Positions 11,943 through 27,568 of a stretch of DNA of 64,000 nucleotides are shown here, piece by piece (within the stretch, counting starts at the first letter, position 1; each line of letters opens with the position of its first letter). Source of the stretch: Peribolospora baueri (Eukaryota > Basidiomycota > Peribolosporomycetes > Peribolosporales > Peribolosporaceae); NCBI GenBank assembly GCA_029717555.1, contig JAMDHS010000031.1, forward strand, positions 124,001-188,000, in the 5' to 3' direction. The notes beneath the pieces were generated by a model. The model did not search any database and was not told the DNA's origin. It saw only the letters and a list, made by a program, of their open reading frames with translations. The position numbers and the translations under genes were made by a program.

Positions 11943-13521
11943 ATGGAGCACTGGAACAAGATTCAGAGCAACTTTGGGCCCCTCTCGCAGAGGTGAGCCG
12001 GCGTTTCCAGCCGGCAGTCTGGTGGGCCCCACAGTTCACGCACGTTTATCACCCCTGTCGCATTGGCTTCACAGGGCGTCCAAGGCTTTCGCCAACCTGG
12101 TTAGTACCGTCCCTTTGCTTTTTCGTCCTGGACCGGCCGTCTCCCGGCTTAACAAACATGTATCCCCTTTTGACGTCTTTCTCCCGTTCGCATTCAGAAC
12201 CAATCTGCCCGCGAGCGCTTCGGTGCTGTCGATGCTGATGATATCACCGAGCTGCCGGAGGAGTACAGGGACCTCGAGCGCAGGGTGGATGCTCTGAAGA
12301 CTGCACACACTGGACTACTCAGGTCAGTCACGCTAACTGTCGTTCCACTGGTTGCGTCATATGGGGCGGGATGTGATCCTGTGGAGCGTCCCAGAGCTCA
12401 CGCATAGTTTCCGCGTGTACGGTTCAGGATTGCGAGGGCGTACGAAAACGAGAACTACGACTACCCGACTCAGATCCAAGAATCCATCACCCAGCTCTCT
12501 GCTTCGGTCGGACACAGTCTTACCAGCTGGGCGGCTAGTGCGACTAAGGTGGGTGGCCTTGCGCGTCATTCGTTTTTGCTTGATGACCCGCCTTTTCCTT
12601 AACGCCGATCGCTCTTTTAGGGCACCAATCTCCCCACTGTAAAGCCCACCGCCGCTCCCGAGGAGAGCCACAAGACCCTCGCCCATGCGCTTTCCCGCGC
12701 TTCGGCTACGGGAGCTTTGGAGCTCGGTGCTTCCCCTACGCAGCTGACTGGTGTCCCCATGTCTCCACCTTCTTCTGGAAAGGAGAGGAGCACGCTTGGT
12801 CCCAGCGAGGACCGACTCGGAGAGGCCTTGCAGAAATTCGCTCTCGCCCAGGACACGGTGGGCAACGCCCGTTTGACGCAAGACGACGCGATCAACGACG
12901 CCTTCCTGGCCCCGTGGACCGCTTTCGGACAAGGCATCCAAGTCGCTATCAAGTGAGACACCGCCAACTGACCTAGTCATTCTTATATATTCGATGTGTG
13001 TCCCGAAAAGTGTTGGCCCTGATCACCCAGCTCTGTCTATGCGACATGACTTCTCCAGGGCCCGCCAGAACGTGCGCGACGCTCGGCTCTACCTCGACTC
13101 GTGCAAGCAGGCTCTCAAGTCCATCGAGGCCTCTGCCAAGCCCGACAAGTTGGAGAAGGCTCGCATGGACGTCGAGCAGGCCGAGGACCGTCTCGTCGAG
13201 GAGACCGAGGGGGCTATTAGAGCGATGAAGAGCTGTCTCGAGAACGTGAGTTTGAGCGCTCTAACTTTGCTCCGTCTCAGGTAATTGACCGCTATTAACT
13301 CTGCCCGCTGATGTTCTGTTCTTCCCTTTTCATTTCCATTCCTCGCTTCGCCTCTCTGAACTGACCTCTACCAGCCCGAACCGCTTAAGGCGCTTCACGA
13401 GTTCGTCAAAGCACAGACCGCATACCACACGGCTGCCGCCGAAGTCCTCGCTAGCGTGCAGAATGACCTCGCGGATGCAGCGGTTGCAGCGGAGGGCGAG
13501 TACCGGAAGACGAGGGATTGA
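11943..13521 (+). CDS. BAR-domain protein, Gvp36-like
   Basis: Seven exons: 11943-11992, 12075-12099, 12198-12322, 12428-12548, 12621-12952, 13059-13245 and 13375-13521, giving 328 residues. The N-terminus MEHWNKIQSNFGPLSQR leads into helical segments (ELPEEYRDLERRVDALK, then YDYPTQIQESI), a Pro/Ser-rich loop, and two long amphipathic helices (DARLYLDSCKQALKSIE with KLEKARMDVEQAEDRLVEE, and PEPLKALHEFVKAQTAYHTAAAEVL). This layout is that of fungal Gvp36-type BAR proteins, which bind curved membranes and act in Golgi and vacuole organisation and endocytosis. One exon is only 25 nt. All phases close and the stop is in frame. Membrane binding is inferred from the fold; Gvp36 orthology is likely but was not tested by search. 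Confidence 0.85.
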
Positions 13522-13935
13522 AGCAAACGTGAATGATGGCGGTACTGGCTTCGTGGAAGGCAGAATTCGTGGCAGGTGTTGCCGCCAAGCCATTTGTAAA
13601 GCAGCGATACGACCGTTTTGATGACCGCCGGACGGCAGATATCCTTGTTTCTCTCCAATTCGACGACTCTTGCGCTCTCTTCCTTCGCCAGTGCCCGATC
13701 TGCTTCTCGTGGTCCTCTTTTGATCCTGTCCGGTGGGGCTCGTAGTAACGAACGCGTTTCTATGCTGGTCATGACCCTTTTGGTTGATGAAGGTAGACAT
13801 CCATCCTATCGCCCTATACGCAGTCGGGGGTTACCTCGCCTCGCAACCATTGGGACCATTGAGCATCGGAAAGGACGACGATGCTCTCGATCACGAGGCA
13901 CACAAGCACAGGCACACGAACGCTGATATTCGGTG
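13522..13935. other. Convergent intergenic region
   Basis: Lies between the BAR gene stop and the PIN-like gene stop. I see no gene; open frames on either strand match no family and are taken as chance. Confidence 0.55.
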
Positions 13936-15337
13936 TCACTGCCTGCGCTCCGCAGCCGTCTTTGTAGAGGAAGCAGAAGCCGCGACGACAACATCGACCC
14001 CTAAGGCCTTGAGCCATTTGCCCGTCTGTCGTCCATCGGCGCGAGCGGTGAATCGCCCCGGTTCGCCTGGCTCCTCGTCCCGCGAGGGAAAGGCCACAAC
14101 GAGCGGGAAAGGATGGCCAGAGGTCGGTACGGGCTTGCCGTTTTTATCACGAGAGATAGACTGGTCGGAGGGGGACGGTGACGATGGCGGTTCCGGGGTC
14201 ATGCCGGGAGATGCGGATTGAACTTGTCGCTGGAAAAAGAGTGCGCAGCATACAAGTTCGCGTATGTAAACACGCGCTGTTGCAGGGTCTGGGTTGACGT
14301 CGGAAGGCGATGCCTTGTCCGTGCTTTCTGCGCCTCCCGTGTACACCTCCGTAGCTTGTCCCTGTGAGCCTCCGCAGTCGTTCTCAGCCGCTGAGGTCGG
14401 TTCGTTGCGCCTTCCGCCTCCATCTGCTCGGTACACCAGTTCCCATGGAACCTTCTCCTCCTCTGCCTGAACAAATAGGCCAGGCGGCCACTTTTCCTGT
14501 GTGCACTCTTTGCCTTCGGAGGCTCCCCGTTCGCTGCTTTCGCTTCCCCGAGTAACGCCTTGTGGACGCTGTTTTTGAAGTTGTCGCTCAAAGTTAAAAC
14601 GCTCTTCGAGGTACCGCGTCGCGTGGCGGGCATTGTAGTTCACGATCCGATCGCCTTTCTTGAGCACATCAAGCGTATTGAGTGCTAATAGAATGCGGAA
14701 GACCGAAAAAAGCGGGGACGAAATTTTCCATGTGGACGATGAGGACCTTCCTGAACGCCTTCCACCTACTGTCCGCAACTCCGTAACTCATCCTGCAATG
14801 AGCGCTTGCAGCTTGCAAAAGTTAGAATACTCACCTTCTAAAGGGACCAATACATGGTAGGAACCGCTGCTGACCCAGCGTCGTATGGTCGGCAACGCAT
14901 AGATCAAGGCGCTCGCATCCACGATGGCCCGCCTCCTTCGCCCTGAAGAATCGTTGCCACGCTCAGAGCGCTTGTCCGACGGTGAGGGCCGATCTTCAGA
15001 GCTTCCATGGGTCCCTTGCGGTCGATCTGTATTGGCTGCGTCACGACTCAATGTCGCATTTCCGCTTCCTCTACGATCCCGACGGCCTCGCTGAGGCCGG
15101 TGGTGGCCAGCTCCACGGTATGGCCCGCCACGGTCGAAATCCAGATCCTGCACGCTCTTCTCAAGCTGATCGACCCTGTGGCTAAGGAACGCAGCTCCGA
15201 GAGCTTTGGAGAGGCGCTCTTGCCGGGCAGCCTTCAGGCGATCGGATGAGCACAAGGGCCGAACAGCAGACAGTGTACCGAGCACGTGCGAACACCAAAA
15301 ACTCTCAAACTCTCACCTTGTCCTCTTCGGAGCTCAT
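13936..15337 (-). CDS. PIN-like domain protein (possibly Nmd4-like)
   Basis: Three exons on minus: 15337-15317, 15231-14835 and 14684-13936, giving 388 residues. The first exon encodes only MSSEEDK; its acceptor is GAAG rather than CAG, so the N-terminus is less certain. A basic coiled segment (ERLSKALGAAFLSHRVDQLE) and a charged linker precede a PIN-type start, AIVDASALIYALPTIRRW, with the first conserved Asp. VLVPLEALNTLDVLKKGD and NARHATRYLEER follow across the second intron; 150 nt of the intron is removed in phase. PIN folds are metal-dependent RNases or degenerate RNA-binding relatives. The Asp-then-Leu-Pro-Thr architecture resembles yeast Nmd4, a decapping/NMD factor, but I cannot confirm orthology. 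The C-terminal 200 residues are low-complexity. Confidence 0.65.
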
Positions 15338-15636
15338 GTCTCATCGTCGGATCACTGTTGGTTTGGTTGTACTAAGTACGATGTGGTTGGTGGTCCGGTG
15401 GCGATCGAACCCTGACCATCAACTGCGGGACGACCGCGGCGACCCGCGTCCATGGTCCGATGCACCCAGGGCTTCAGCGCTTCGTCCTTTCTGACGACCC
15501 CGGCCTTTTTTTTCTTTTCCTTTCCCTTTCTTCGCTTTATCTTCCATCTTCCACGGTCGATCAATTACGAAGTTCTGTCGCTGGGGTCGATGATGATACA
15601 TGTGTAAACGGATTAGAAAAGAACTCCAATGACAGC

Positions 15637-16183
15637 TTATCTTGCTGCAGTGGGTCCCCGATCTGTTGACGATTTCTTCTCGGCGCTTGAGGGAGATGGA
15701 GGGTCAACAGCATCTCCCAATCCAAGGTTATCCATGTCGTCTTTCTCCATGAGGTTGCTGTGGCATATGGGCAGATCCAATTCAAGGTCATGCATTTGAT
15801 TGAGAAAGGGCGCTCGATAGCCATGTCGAGGGCGGCGGCCAGGGGTCGAGATTCGAGGGAGGAGACATCGCAAAGATCACTCACTTGTCCATTCGGCACT
15901 GCAGATACTTCCTACTCAGATGCCGACATTGCCCGTTGTCGTTCTTGTTCTTTTTCAGACAGATCAGATACGACCGCATGAAGGCCTTGCAGTCTCCTGA
16001 AATCCGGAAGGTGTTGTTCGTGAAGACGCCGGAGTGAGAAGGAGACCCCGGAGTGAGAAAGAGACCAGAACCAGCAGGAAGAATAGCGAACAATTACCTA
16101 CCGTCATGGTCGAGAGGAAAACTGCCTCGCTCTGGCGGGCTGACCTGAAAGTTGGAAAAGGTTTGCGGACGACCGAAGGACAT
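15637..16183 (-). CDS. COX19: Cytochrome c oxidase assembly protein COX19
   Basis: Three exons on minus: 16183-16102, 15996-15885 and 15757-15637, giving 104 residues. The start MSFGRPQTFSNFQVSPPERGS and the motif PLDHDG-DC match Cox19. The twin CX9C pairs are complete: Cys30/Cys40 in CKAFMRSYLIC and Cys51/Cys61 in CRHLSRKYLQC, followed by RMD and LMEKDDMDNLGLG. Such proteins fold by two disulphides in the mitochondrial intermembrane space through the Mia40 pathway. Cox19 acts with Cox11 in copper delivery to cytochrome c oxidase. The length is normal. It follows the SNF1 gene on the same strand with 329 bp between. Confidence 0.95.
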
Positions 16184-16512
16184 GTCGATGGCTGTGACAC
16201 CTGACAAAGACGTCGACTGCTTGTTCGGGATGGGACTACACAACCCAAACTTGCCGCCTTGGATTGTACAACGATGTGGGCCAGAGTTTCTAGAGTTCAG
16301 GCCGAGGTGGCTAAAAGCGCTCACTTGGATCCAAAGGGAGATCTCCGGCAACGTCGTCGTTAATAAACGTCGTCGACGGCCTCTCGCGATCACTTTCCCG
16401 TCGGCTGCGGCCGGTCGCCGTTCTCCCGAAATTCGAGTTTCCGGATCTCTCTCGCAGCGTGAGGGTCAAGCTTGACGGGTTCTCAGGCATACATAACGCA
16501 AGTACGGGACTA
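16184..16512. other. Intergenic: SNF1 3' end / COX19 promoter
   Basis: 329 bp between two minus-strand genes. It should hold the SNF1 3' UTR and the COX19 promoter. No motif stands out. Confidence 0.5.
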
Positions 16513-19985
<3,473 letters not shown>

Positions 19986-20553
19986 GTCGGAATGCTACGT
20001 CGACCGAAGGTGTACCGAGCGACAAATTGGTAGGCGTCGGCCCAAGTCAACCACGAGGTTGTTTACGACGAAGCTGGCGATATTTGCTAGTATGAAGAGA
20101 TGGCGATGTCCTGCACTTCAAAGCTCTCCAGATGGATCCCGCCTGGAGGTCGATCTAGTGTGGGGGCCGGGGGCCCGTGTGCTGCGGCAAGCCGCCGCTC
20201 AGCATCCTCCGGCTCGGCCGTTGCTCCTCGCTCACATCATCTCTCTCTTCGCGACAGCGTTCGCCCTCTACATTCACCACTGTCTAACGTCTGAGCCCTA
20301 GGTATCCACTGCCCATACTCAAAGGATCAAGCGAGTTTGGGCCGATGGCGCCTGGGCCTTGCGAGACTTATGTACAAACTTGTGGTGACAGGCATGGTAA
20401 AAACGAAGACGGGATCGTCGTGGCCACCAGCAGCTCTTTCACCGCAACATCAACTCGGCCAACGCTTGATATCAGCGTCTCCTCGGAAAGGCCGGTAACA
20501 TCTCAATGGTGTCTCACAGTAGACGAGCAGGAATGTGGTTACATCTCCAGGGG
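19986..20553. other. Intergenic: EED 3' end / SNF1 promoter
   Basis: 568 bp between two minus-strand genes. No gene and no clear element seen; the SNF1 promoter must lie here. Confidence 0.55.
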
Positions 20554-22687
20554 CTACATTATGAGTCTCCATATTATAATACTCCTGCCGTCGCCCACGC
20601 CGACGATCCACTCGGCTCCGCGGGGACAGATAGCCACGCACTTGATCGCGGGTGCCCCACTCAAGCCTGCTACTGCACGTGCCTTATCAGCCAGACCCTT
20701 GTGCGTGAGGACGGCCAAGGGTTGCCTTGACGGATGCAGGGGACCCGTAGCCTTGTCGAAGAAACGCTGGGCAGACTCCAAAGGGGGTGGCAGGGCGAAG
20801 TCCGGTGCGAAAAGTTGGATCTTGCCATTGGTAGTGCCGATCCCGAAAAGGCTGGACGTGACGAGGCCTGGCACCCGGTCGGAGCCTCGAGACACCCTAC
20901 GCCCACTAGTCTCGAGAGGGTGCCATGGCGAATGTACACCCCCGCGCATGTACCAAAAGCTGCATTCGCGAAGCGGCATCTCGGCGATGATTTCGAATGC
21001 TTCGGAATCTGCCAGGCCAGAGAACATTTTCCTGGAGTCCGCCGATGCGATGTTGTCATCCACAATCGCCTGGGCGTCCACCGAGCCGGGCCCGATGAGA
21101 CCATCTGACGCGGCTCCATTCGAGTGCAATAATTCGGCAAGTTGCTCAAGATCTCGCCAGCGCCAGAGCACCAGTCGCTCGGTGATGCTGATCGACACCG
21201 ACTTAGACATGATGAGGTCGCCATGGAAATGGACCTGGTCGACGTCTTTCGCATGTTCAGAAAGAGAAGATACACCACGGTCAAGAGAAGACCGGCTACA
21301 GACGTTCCAAGCAGGTGGAGACACTCACAATTCGAGTGGATTTTCGTGGTTGTAAACAGAGGAAAAGGGCGGTGCACGCACGATGTTCTCCGAGACGTCT
21401 CTTCGGGAGCGGAGACTCGCCGTGGTGTCTCATCGGGCGCAGAACCGGAGGGACATGGCGGCAGGGGTGGAACGGACCAGATTTTGATGGCATGGTCGAG
21501 GCCTCCGGATACCAACAGGGGCAAAGTAGGATGAAAATCCTGTATAGAAATGTCAATAGACCCAGTCCGTCAACCGATCCAATAGTGACACTGCTTGCTA
21601 TAAGGAGCCAAGACATAAACTAAGACCCCTCACAGCGGACACCACACTGTTCTTGTGGCCCCCGTGGCCTGCCAAAATCGCAACAAGCTCCTCAGCTGTG
21701 GAGGAGGAAGAACCGGCGGTGCCGAGCCCGGATGATTTTCGGCCTAATTGAGAAAATGACGGAGATGGGGGAGTGGGTTTTTCTGCACAGGTGTTCCATA
21801 TCCTTATCGTGAAGTCCTCAGACGTTGATGCGAGGATATGGGGATGACGCGGATGAACGGCTAGGTGGAGGATACTCTGCAATAGAACAGAAGATACCTG
21901 ACAGTCAGGGGCATCTCCGCGTTGAAAGCGAACAATGGCAGAGGCAAACGATCTGCTTGACTCACTCCTCCGTGGCCAGACAGTACTCTCTCCATTCGAG
22001 CGTTTTCTACGTCGATGATTTTGACCATCCGACCTGTCCCTCCTACAGCGAGTCGCGGAGCAAACGTGAGAGGGTCATAGAGCCAGGCAAGGGCATGTAG
22101 CGTTTCAGACTGTAAAATTCACAGCCGGAAGTGTCAGAATTGATCTTCGGCTCTCGCCCGCCATGGCGAAGAAGGGATGCTCGCCTTTTCATCCTCGAGC
22201 TCGAAAAGAACTTCCACGTCGTCTGTGCTATTCCCCTTCTCCGGCATCCGAAGGAAGGTGACCTGTAACGCAAAGGAGAGGGCATGAGCGGGACGCCAAA
22301 CACGAGCAGTCATAAGGAGGAAGACAGGCCAGGCTCGCAAGGACGCACCCTATTGCCGCCGCACACGGCTACGACATCCTTCCAAGAGAGCCACCGAGAT
22401 GGATAGGCACTTAACAAGCCCACTTCTCCGGAAAAAGGGAAAAATGCAGCAAAGTAATTTTCTTCTGGCAGCTGAGGATGGCAGGGACTCGAAGTCACAT
22501 CAGCTTGACTTTGCCTCCTAATCTGTTCACACTGTTCTTTAGTTACCTTTCCCTTGTTGACCCCCTGGCGAGGCGAACGCGGAGATGTGCAAGAGGTGGA
22601 GATCAGTAGAGACCGCTGAGGGAAACAAAAAGTCCTTTAAAAAGCTGTACTCACAAAGCTGCTCCAAATGAGTTTGTACGAAGTCAT
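20554..22687 (-). CDS. Polycomb PRC2 WD40 subunit, EED/ESC homologue
   Basis: Eight exons on minus: 22687-22655, 22564-22547, 22471-22349, 22262-22185, 22109-21966, 21876-21634, 21539-21329 and 21245-20554, giving 513 residues. The blades align in order with EED: SYK...FGV at the N-terminus, VVAVCGGNRVTF, ETLHALAWLYDP with LAVGGTGRMVKIID, GHGGSILHLAVHPRHPHIL, ASTSEDFTIRIWN, GHGGHKNSV, FHPTLPLLVSGGLDHAIKIW, the diagnostic YVDQVHFHGDLIMSKSVS, CSFWYMRGG and a final SIIIWRL. Generic WD40 proteins lack the GDLI-MSKS and WYMR blocks. EED binds H3K27me3 and activates the EZH2 methyltransferase in facultative heterochromatin. Two unusual points: an 18-nt exon 2, and a GC-AG intron after exon 4 (AAG|GCGAGC). 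Exon 1 is short compared with animal EED N-termini. The gene lies 261 bp downstream of SMC2. Confidence 0.85.
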
Positions 22688-22948
22688 CTTCCTCACAGAG
22701 ACCCCCGGGAAGCGACAAACAGAGCAGGGTCGATCGTGCACATGCGACGCGGGGTAGCGCGTATAAATAAAGCGTGTTGCCGCAGCAGCCGGCTTTCAAA
22801 GGGCCCGGCCGTCGTCTTCCGTCAGTAGGACAAGGTGTTCGTGGCCTCGAGAAGGTATTCAATGCGTTGCACAGACCGCGCTTGGTCGGCTCGTACAAAG
22901 ATCGTCTTATACATATAAACTACAGAAAGCGTAGATATCACGTTCACA

Positions 22949-25900
22949 TCAGTGACCGGCCTGGTGTCTACTGACGACGGAGACGCCGTCCCTAAACTTT
23001 GCGGTGAATAGGACAGGAGCCGAGCGGAAGAGCTCCCCTTTGAGGCTGACAACGATGATCTGTGACTGCTTGAAGCGCGTCTTGAACAGGCGGCCCATGT
23101 TCTGAGTATGCGAAAGGTCGAGAGCCGCGTCGATCTCGTCCAAGATGTACATGGGAGCCGGCTTGAATTGAAGTAGAGCCATGATGAGCGAGAGTGCTAT
23201 TAGAGACCTGAGTATGAAGTGTAAAGCCGAAGAAGGTAATTCAATAAAAGGCAAACAAGCCAATAACGGGCGAGCGCTGCAGACGCCTTGTACGCGCTCT
23301 TACCTTTGCCCACCGCTGAGCTCAGTGAGGCTTTGCTTCCAGACGCTTCCAAGCCGGACCTTCACCTCCAAGCCTTCCGTGATATCCTGCCCTTCCGGCG
23401 GTTGAAGCTTGGAGAAGTTGCCAGGAAGAAGCTCCGCGAAGATGGCGCCGAAGTCGCTGAATGAGCAAGGGACGTTGTAATCAGACTAGAACGCAGGATA
23501 CATTATGAAAGGTCAGTCCTGCCACTTACGCGTTAACCTTTTCCCATGTTGTCTGGAGGGCATCCCGCTTGTATCGGTCCAGTTCTTCAATTGTTGCTTT
23601 GATCTTGCTCTTGTCCTTAAGCACAGTGGCCATCATCTGCTTGAGCGCTGTCTCCTTCTTTTCGACGCTGAACAAAGTCACCACGGAAAGGTCACACCCC
23701 GTCAGCTCGGCCAGCCGAAACGAGTATCTTCTAATGGAAGACATGGATGCGAACCTGTCTATCATGTTCATCACTTTTGGATTGACCTTCTTCCTCATCC
23801 CCTGCTGCTGCTCTTCCAGCTTCTTGCAAGTCTTCTTGATTTCGTGCATGTTGTTCCTTGAAAAGTCATACGCGGTGCCGGGTTGCCCAAAGAACCTGCA
23901 GTGACCAATGACATCGCGGTCAACGTGTTTGCAACGGAACATCCAAGCGCAAATAACACTCACTTCTGCTCCGCAACGATCCACTCGAACTGAGCCTCCA
24001 GCTGCTTGAGGCTCTTCTCAGCGGTGGAGCAGTCTAGGGCCACCTTCTCGATCTCGTGGGTGACCTGCTTGATGTTGAGCTCGGCGTCAACGATCTCCTG
24101 CCGTTTGGCTTTAAGCGCGGTATGCAAGACGTTGAGTTCGTCGTCGTAAGCTGACAGCGTGGCGCGTTCTTGAGCTAGTTGCGCTTCAGCGGCGTCGTGC
24201 TCTTCCTGAGCGGCTTGGAGCTCTTGCCTCAAATTGTCGAGCTCGCTGCGAGTCCTGCGCAAGTTATCTTCAGCCTCCTTCTCCTCTCTTTGTGCATTCT
24301 GCACCTCAGCTTCGAGTTGTTCTGCGGCAGGTAGGACACACGAAAGTCAGGGATACAATGGCCCGTGAGACAGCTTCTGCATGTCCTACTCACCCAGCTC
24401 AAGCTCAGCGGTGCGAATCGCATTCTGCTTAGCCTTGATCACACTGCTCGATTTCTGAACGGCGGCCTTCCGGTCTTTGACATCCGACTGAAGAAAATCA
24501 GGGATAACATGAGTCTTGTGACGGTCGCTGAGATGGTTCGAGGAGGCGTCACGCACCTTGAGCTGTTTCAGCTTCGAGTCTTTGTTGTTGTTAAAGTCAT
24601 CCATGTCCTTTTCCAGTGTCTTGACCTCCTCAGCGGCCTGCTTCTGCCTTCGCGTGGCCTCCGAGATCGTCTCCTTCAGGCTCACAATGGACTCTTTGCA
24701 TTTCTCCACCTCGGTGATGATCTGCAGGACGGACACCAAGTTCCATGGTCAGATTTCCGTGTATGAGATGGATGTCGAGACTGAACGTACCCGTGTCGCA
24801 TTGCTGCTGTTGACCTGCTCCTCGAGCAGGGTAACTTCATGTCTCTTGAGGTCGATGTCCCTTCGCAGCTTTCCGAAACCTTTCGTCTGAGCGAGCTCCT
24901 GCTCGATGCGATTCAGGCGACCCTTGGAATCGGAAAGCTCCTTCTCGACGGCATTTAGCTCTTGCACCTTAACCAGAACGCCGGAGGTGGACGGCTTGCT
25001 CCCTCCGGAAAGCGTGCCGGTAGGGTCGTACACGTCGCCATCTAAGGTAACGCTCTTCATCCGTACAGCTTGATGGAAAGTGACCTGCTTTGCTGTCGCT
25101 GCGTCGGCGCAAATGAGTGTGTTGCCAAAGACGTATCCCATCGCGGCCATGACCTCTTCGTCGTAGCCGACTAGGGAAAGTGCTAGGTCCACTTTACCAG
25201 GAGCGAGCTTCTGAGCTGCTCCAATTTTCTCGGCAGCAGCAACAAATGCGTTGATCTTGTTGAGAGGGATCAAGGTGACTCTTCGCTTGAGCTTTCCGTT
25301 AGCCAACAACTGTGATCCAATCTTCTCGTTCTCGACCACCACCTAGGAAGAGCAGCAAGGGTTTCGTTAGTTCAGCCGAACGGGCCAAACGGAGCGGTGC
25401 AGGAGTACTCACGTTGTACAGTCTTCCTCCAGCGCAGATCTCAAGAGCAGTGGACATCTTGTGGTTCTCTTTGTCGAGGTTGATCAGCGTGGCGACAAGA
25501 CCTTTAACTTTGCTTCGATCAAAGTTCTGGACGGGATCTGAATACGAAAAGTCGAGGCCAGACAGGCGGGATTTCAAAGCGTCTCGCCGCTGTCGAAACA
25601 CAGAAAAAGCTTAATCCATGAGCTAGAGCTTTCAGATGTGAGCTCGATCGATGCGTACACACCTCGAGAAGCTCAATCACACTCTTGCTCTCCTTTGATT
25701 TTGAAGCAAGCAGCTCTCGTTCCTTCTCTTCGTTCCACCCAAGTTGGCTCAACTTGGCTTCCATGTCAGAGACGCGCTTCCTTGCACCTTCGAGCTCCTT
25801 GAGGAGGCCCGCATTCTCTTTCTGCGCCTTGGCCGCCCGTGGCTCCTTCTCCTTGACCTCGCGCTCGAGGTGTTCGATTCGAAGCTTGGCCTGCTCGATC

Positions 25901-27568
25901 TCCGTGCCAGCACCTGCCTGTCGGGAGCGAGCATTGGCTAATTGTCCCATATATCCTCCCGCGCCTTCATCCTTCGAGCCAGTGACACCTGTCAATAATG
26001 TCTGCAGAAGCTCGTCCTGCTTGTTCATAGCGGCCATCGACGCGTCGTGCTCCTCTTTGAGGGCGGTGAAAAACTCAGACAATGAATCCAGCTGCGCCTT
26101 CTTCTCATCTCGGGTCGAGAGAGCCTGAAAAAGACAAGCCAAAAGCTCTCAGCCTAACGGTGTATCAGTAGCCGAAGCTGAGGCAGAGCAAGCTCACCGT
26201 TGCAAGGGCTTCGCGGTCCGCTTGGATATTTCGCTCGTCATCCTCGACCGAGCTAACCTTGAGATCCACCAATGTCTTGATTCTCACGTGCTCTCGGACA
26301 AGCTCCTTCAAACGGTCAGAGAGGGCCTGGAACTTTCCGCCTTTAGCGATTTCCTGAGGGTTTGGCGAGTCAAATGGTCATCAGCATGACTGTGACAGAC
26401 GGCAGAAGGAAAAAAAAAAAACAAATGCGAAGCACTCACCTTGTCCCTTTTCTTCTCAATCGCTGCCAATTCCTTCTCAATACCAGCAACCTGCCGCTTG
26501 AGTTCTTCCACTTCACGCTCGCGAGAGGCAACCTCTTGCTTCCAGGCGTCGACGTTGCCTTGTCGCTCTTGAAGCCGAGTACGCAGTGTCTGCCATTCGT
26601 GCGCTTTCGAAAGGCGAGTCAAGCGCTCGAGCTCGGAGGACGCTTTCTGGTATTCAAGAAACGATCGCTTCTGTTCTCGGAGATTATCAAGTTTTGGCAC
26701 AATTTCATTGTCGAGCAACTGCGTACGGAGGCGCCAGAAGTTAGTTAGGATTGAGAGCATACACGGGAAAGATCACCGAGTGACTCACATCCGTGATCTC
26801 GTCAATTTTCTTGTCCTTCTTCGCCATAGTCTTGACCGCCTTCTCCTTCCTGTCCTCAAACATTCGAGTGCCAGCCGCCTCCTCAATCATCGCCAAGATC
26901 TCGGGCGGCTTCATGTTCAAGACCTTTGTGATCTTGCCCTGCATGATGAGGAAGTTCGGGTTGTTGATGTTGAGCTGGACGCTCTGAAAAAGGTTCTGCA
27001 CCGTTTGCTGAGTGGCCTTGTGACCATTGACCAGATACTTGGACTGACCGCCCATGGCGACCTGGCGAGTTACTGTAATTTGCGAATAATTCTCAAAAGA
27101 GACGGGAGACTTGGATCGGTCGGAGTTGTCAAAGACAATGGTGACAGACGCCTTCGTAATCCCGGCTTGTCCACGCTTGTATATCAAGTCTTGAAGGTTG
27201 GCGGCACGGACCTGCCATCGCAAGCCGGACACGCAAGAGAGCCAGAAGCCTATCTGGGTTAATGCACGTCCGCCGGGTTTCGCCTGCTTTCAAATGGTGA
27301 GCTGGTCGCACTCACCGTCTGCAAATTAGTTATACCGAGAACGAAGCAAATCGCGTCCAGGATATTGCTGGCAGGTAGGCGAGGCGTGGGACAGGTGTTA
27401 TTTCAGGGCCAGGCCTTCGGCAACACTGCATATGTTGTGGTACGAAACTGACCTCTTTCCGGAGCCATTCAGGCCGGTGATGGCGTTGAAAGACGAGTCC
27501 CATCCTGATATGTGCGTTCGGACGGGATATGACTTGAAGCCGTCAATAATGAGCTCGTCGATCCTCAT
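22949..27568 (-). CDS. SMC2: Condensin subunit SMC2
   Basis: Fifteen exons on minus: 27568-27453, 27367-27316, 27211-26789, 26718-26440, 26353-26198, 26124-25663, 25589-25413, 25342-24791, 24721-24557, 24487-24394, 24321-23964, 23895-23755, 23667-23530, 23456-23304 and 23207-22949, giving 1174 residues, the normal length. The start [14 protein letters not shown] with Walker A GLNGSGKS (32-39) and [20 protein letters not shown] is SMC2-specific. Coiled-coil arms flank a hinge ([22 protein letters not shown]). The C-terminal head carries the signature LTELSGGQ and Walker [17 protein letters not shown]2 pairs with SMC4 in condensin to compact mitotic chromosomes. The intron 23754-23668 has a weak donor (GTTCGC), is 87 nt and has no in-frame stop. 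It is divergent from CDC9 across 216 bp. Confidence 0.97.

Noticed and set aside
15380-15430. Possible tRNA T-arm on minus (GGGTTCGATC)
   Set aside because: The flanking five bases on each side do not pair and no acceptor or anticodon stem can be drawn at the right distance.
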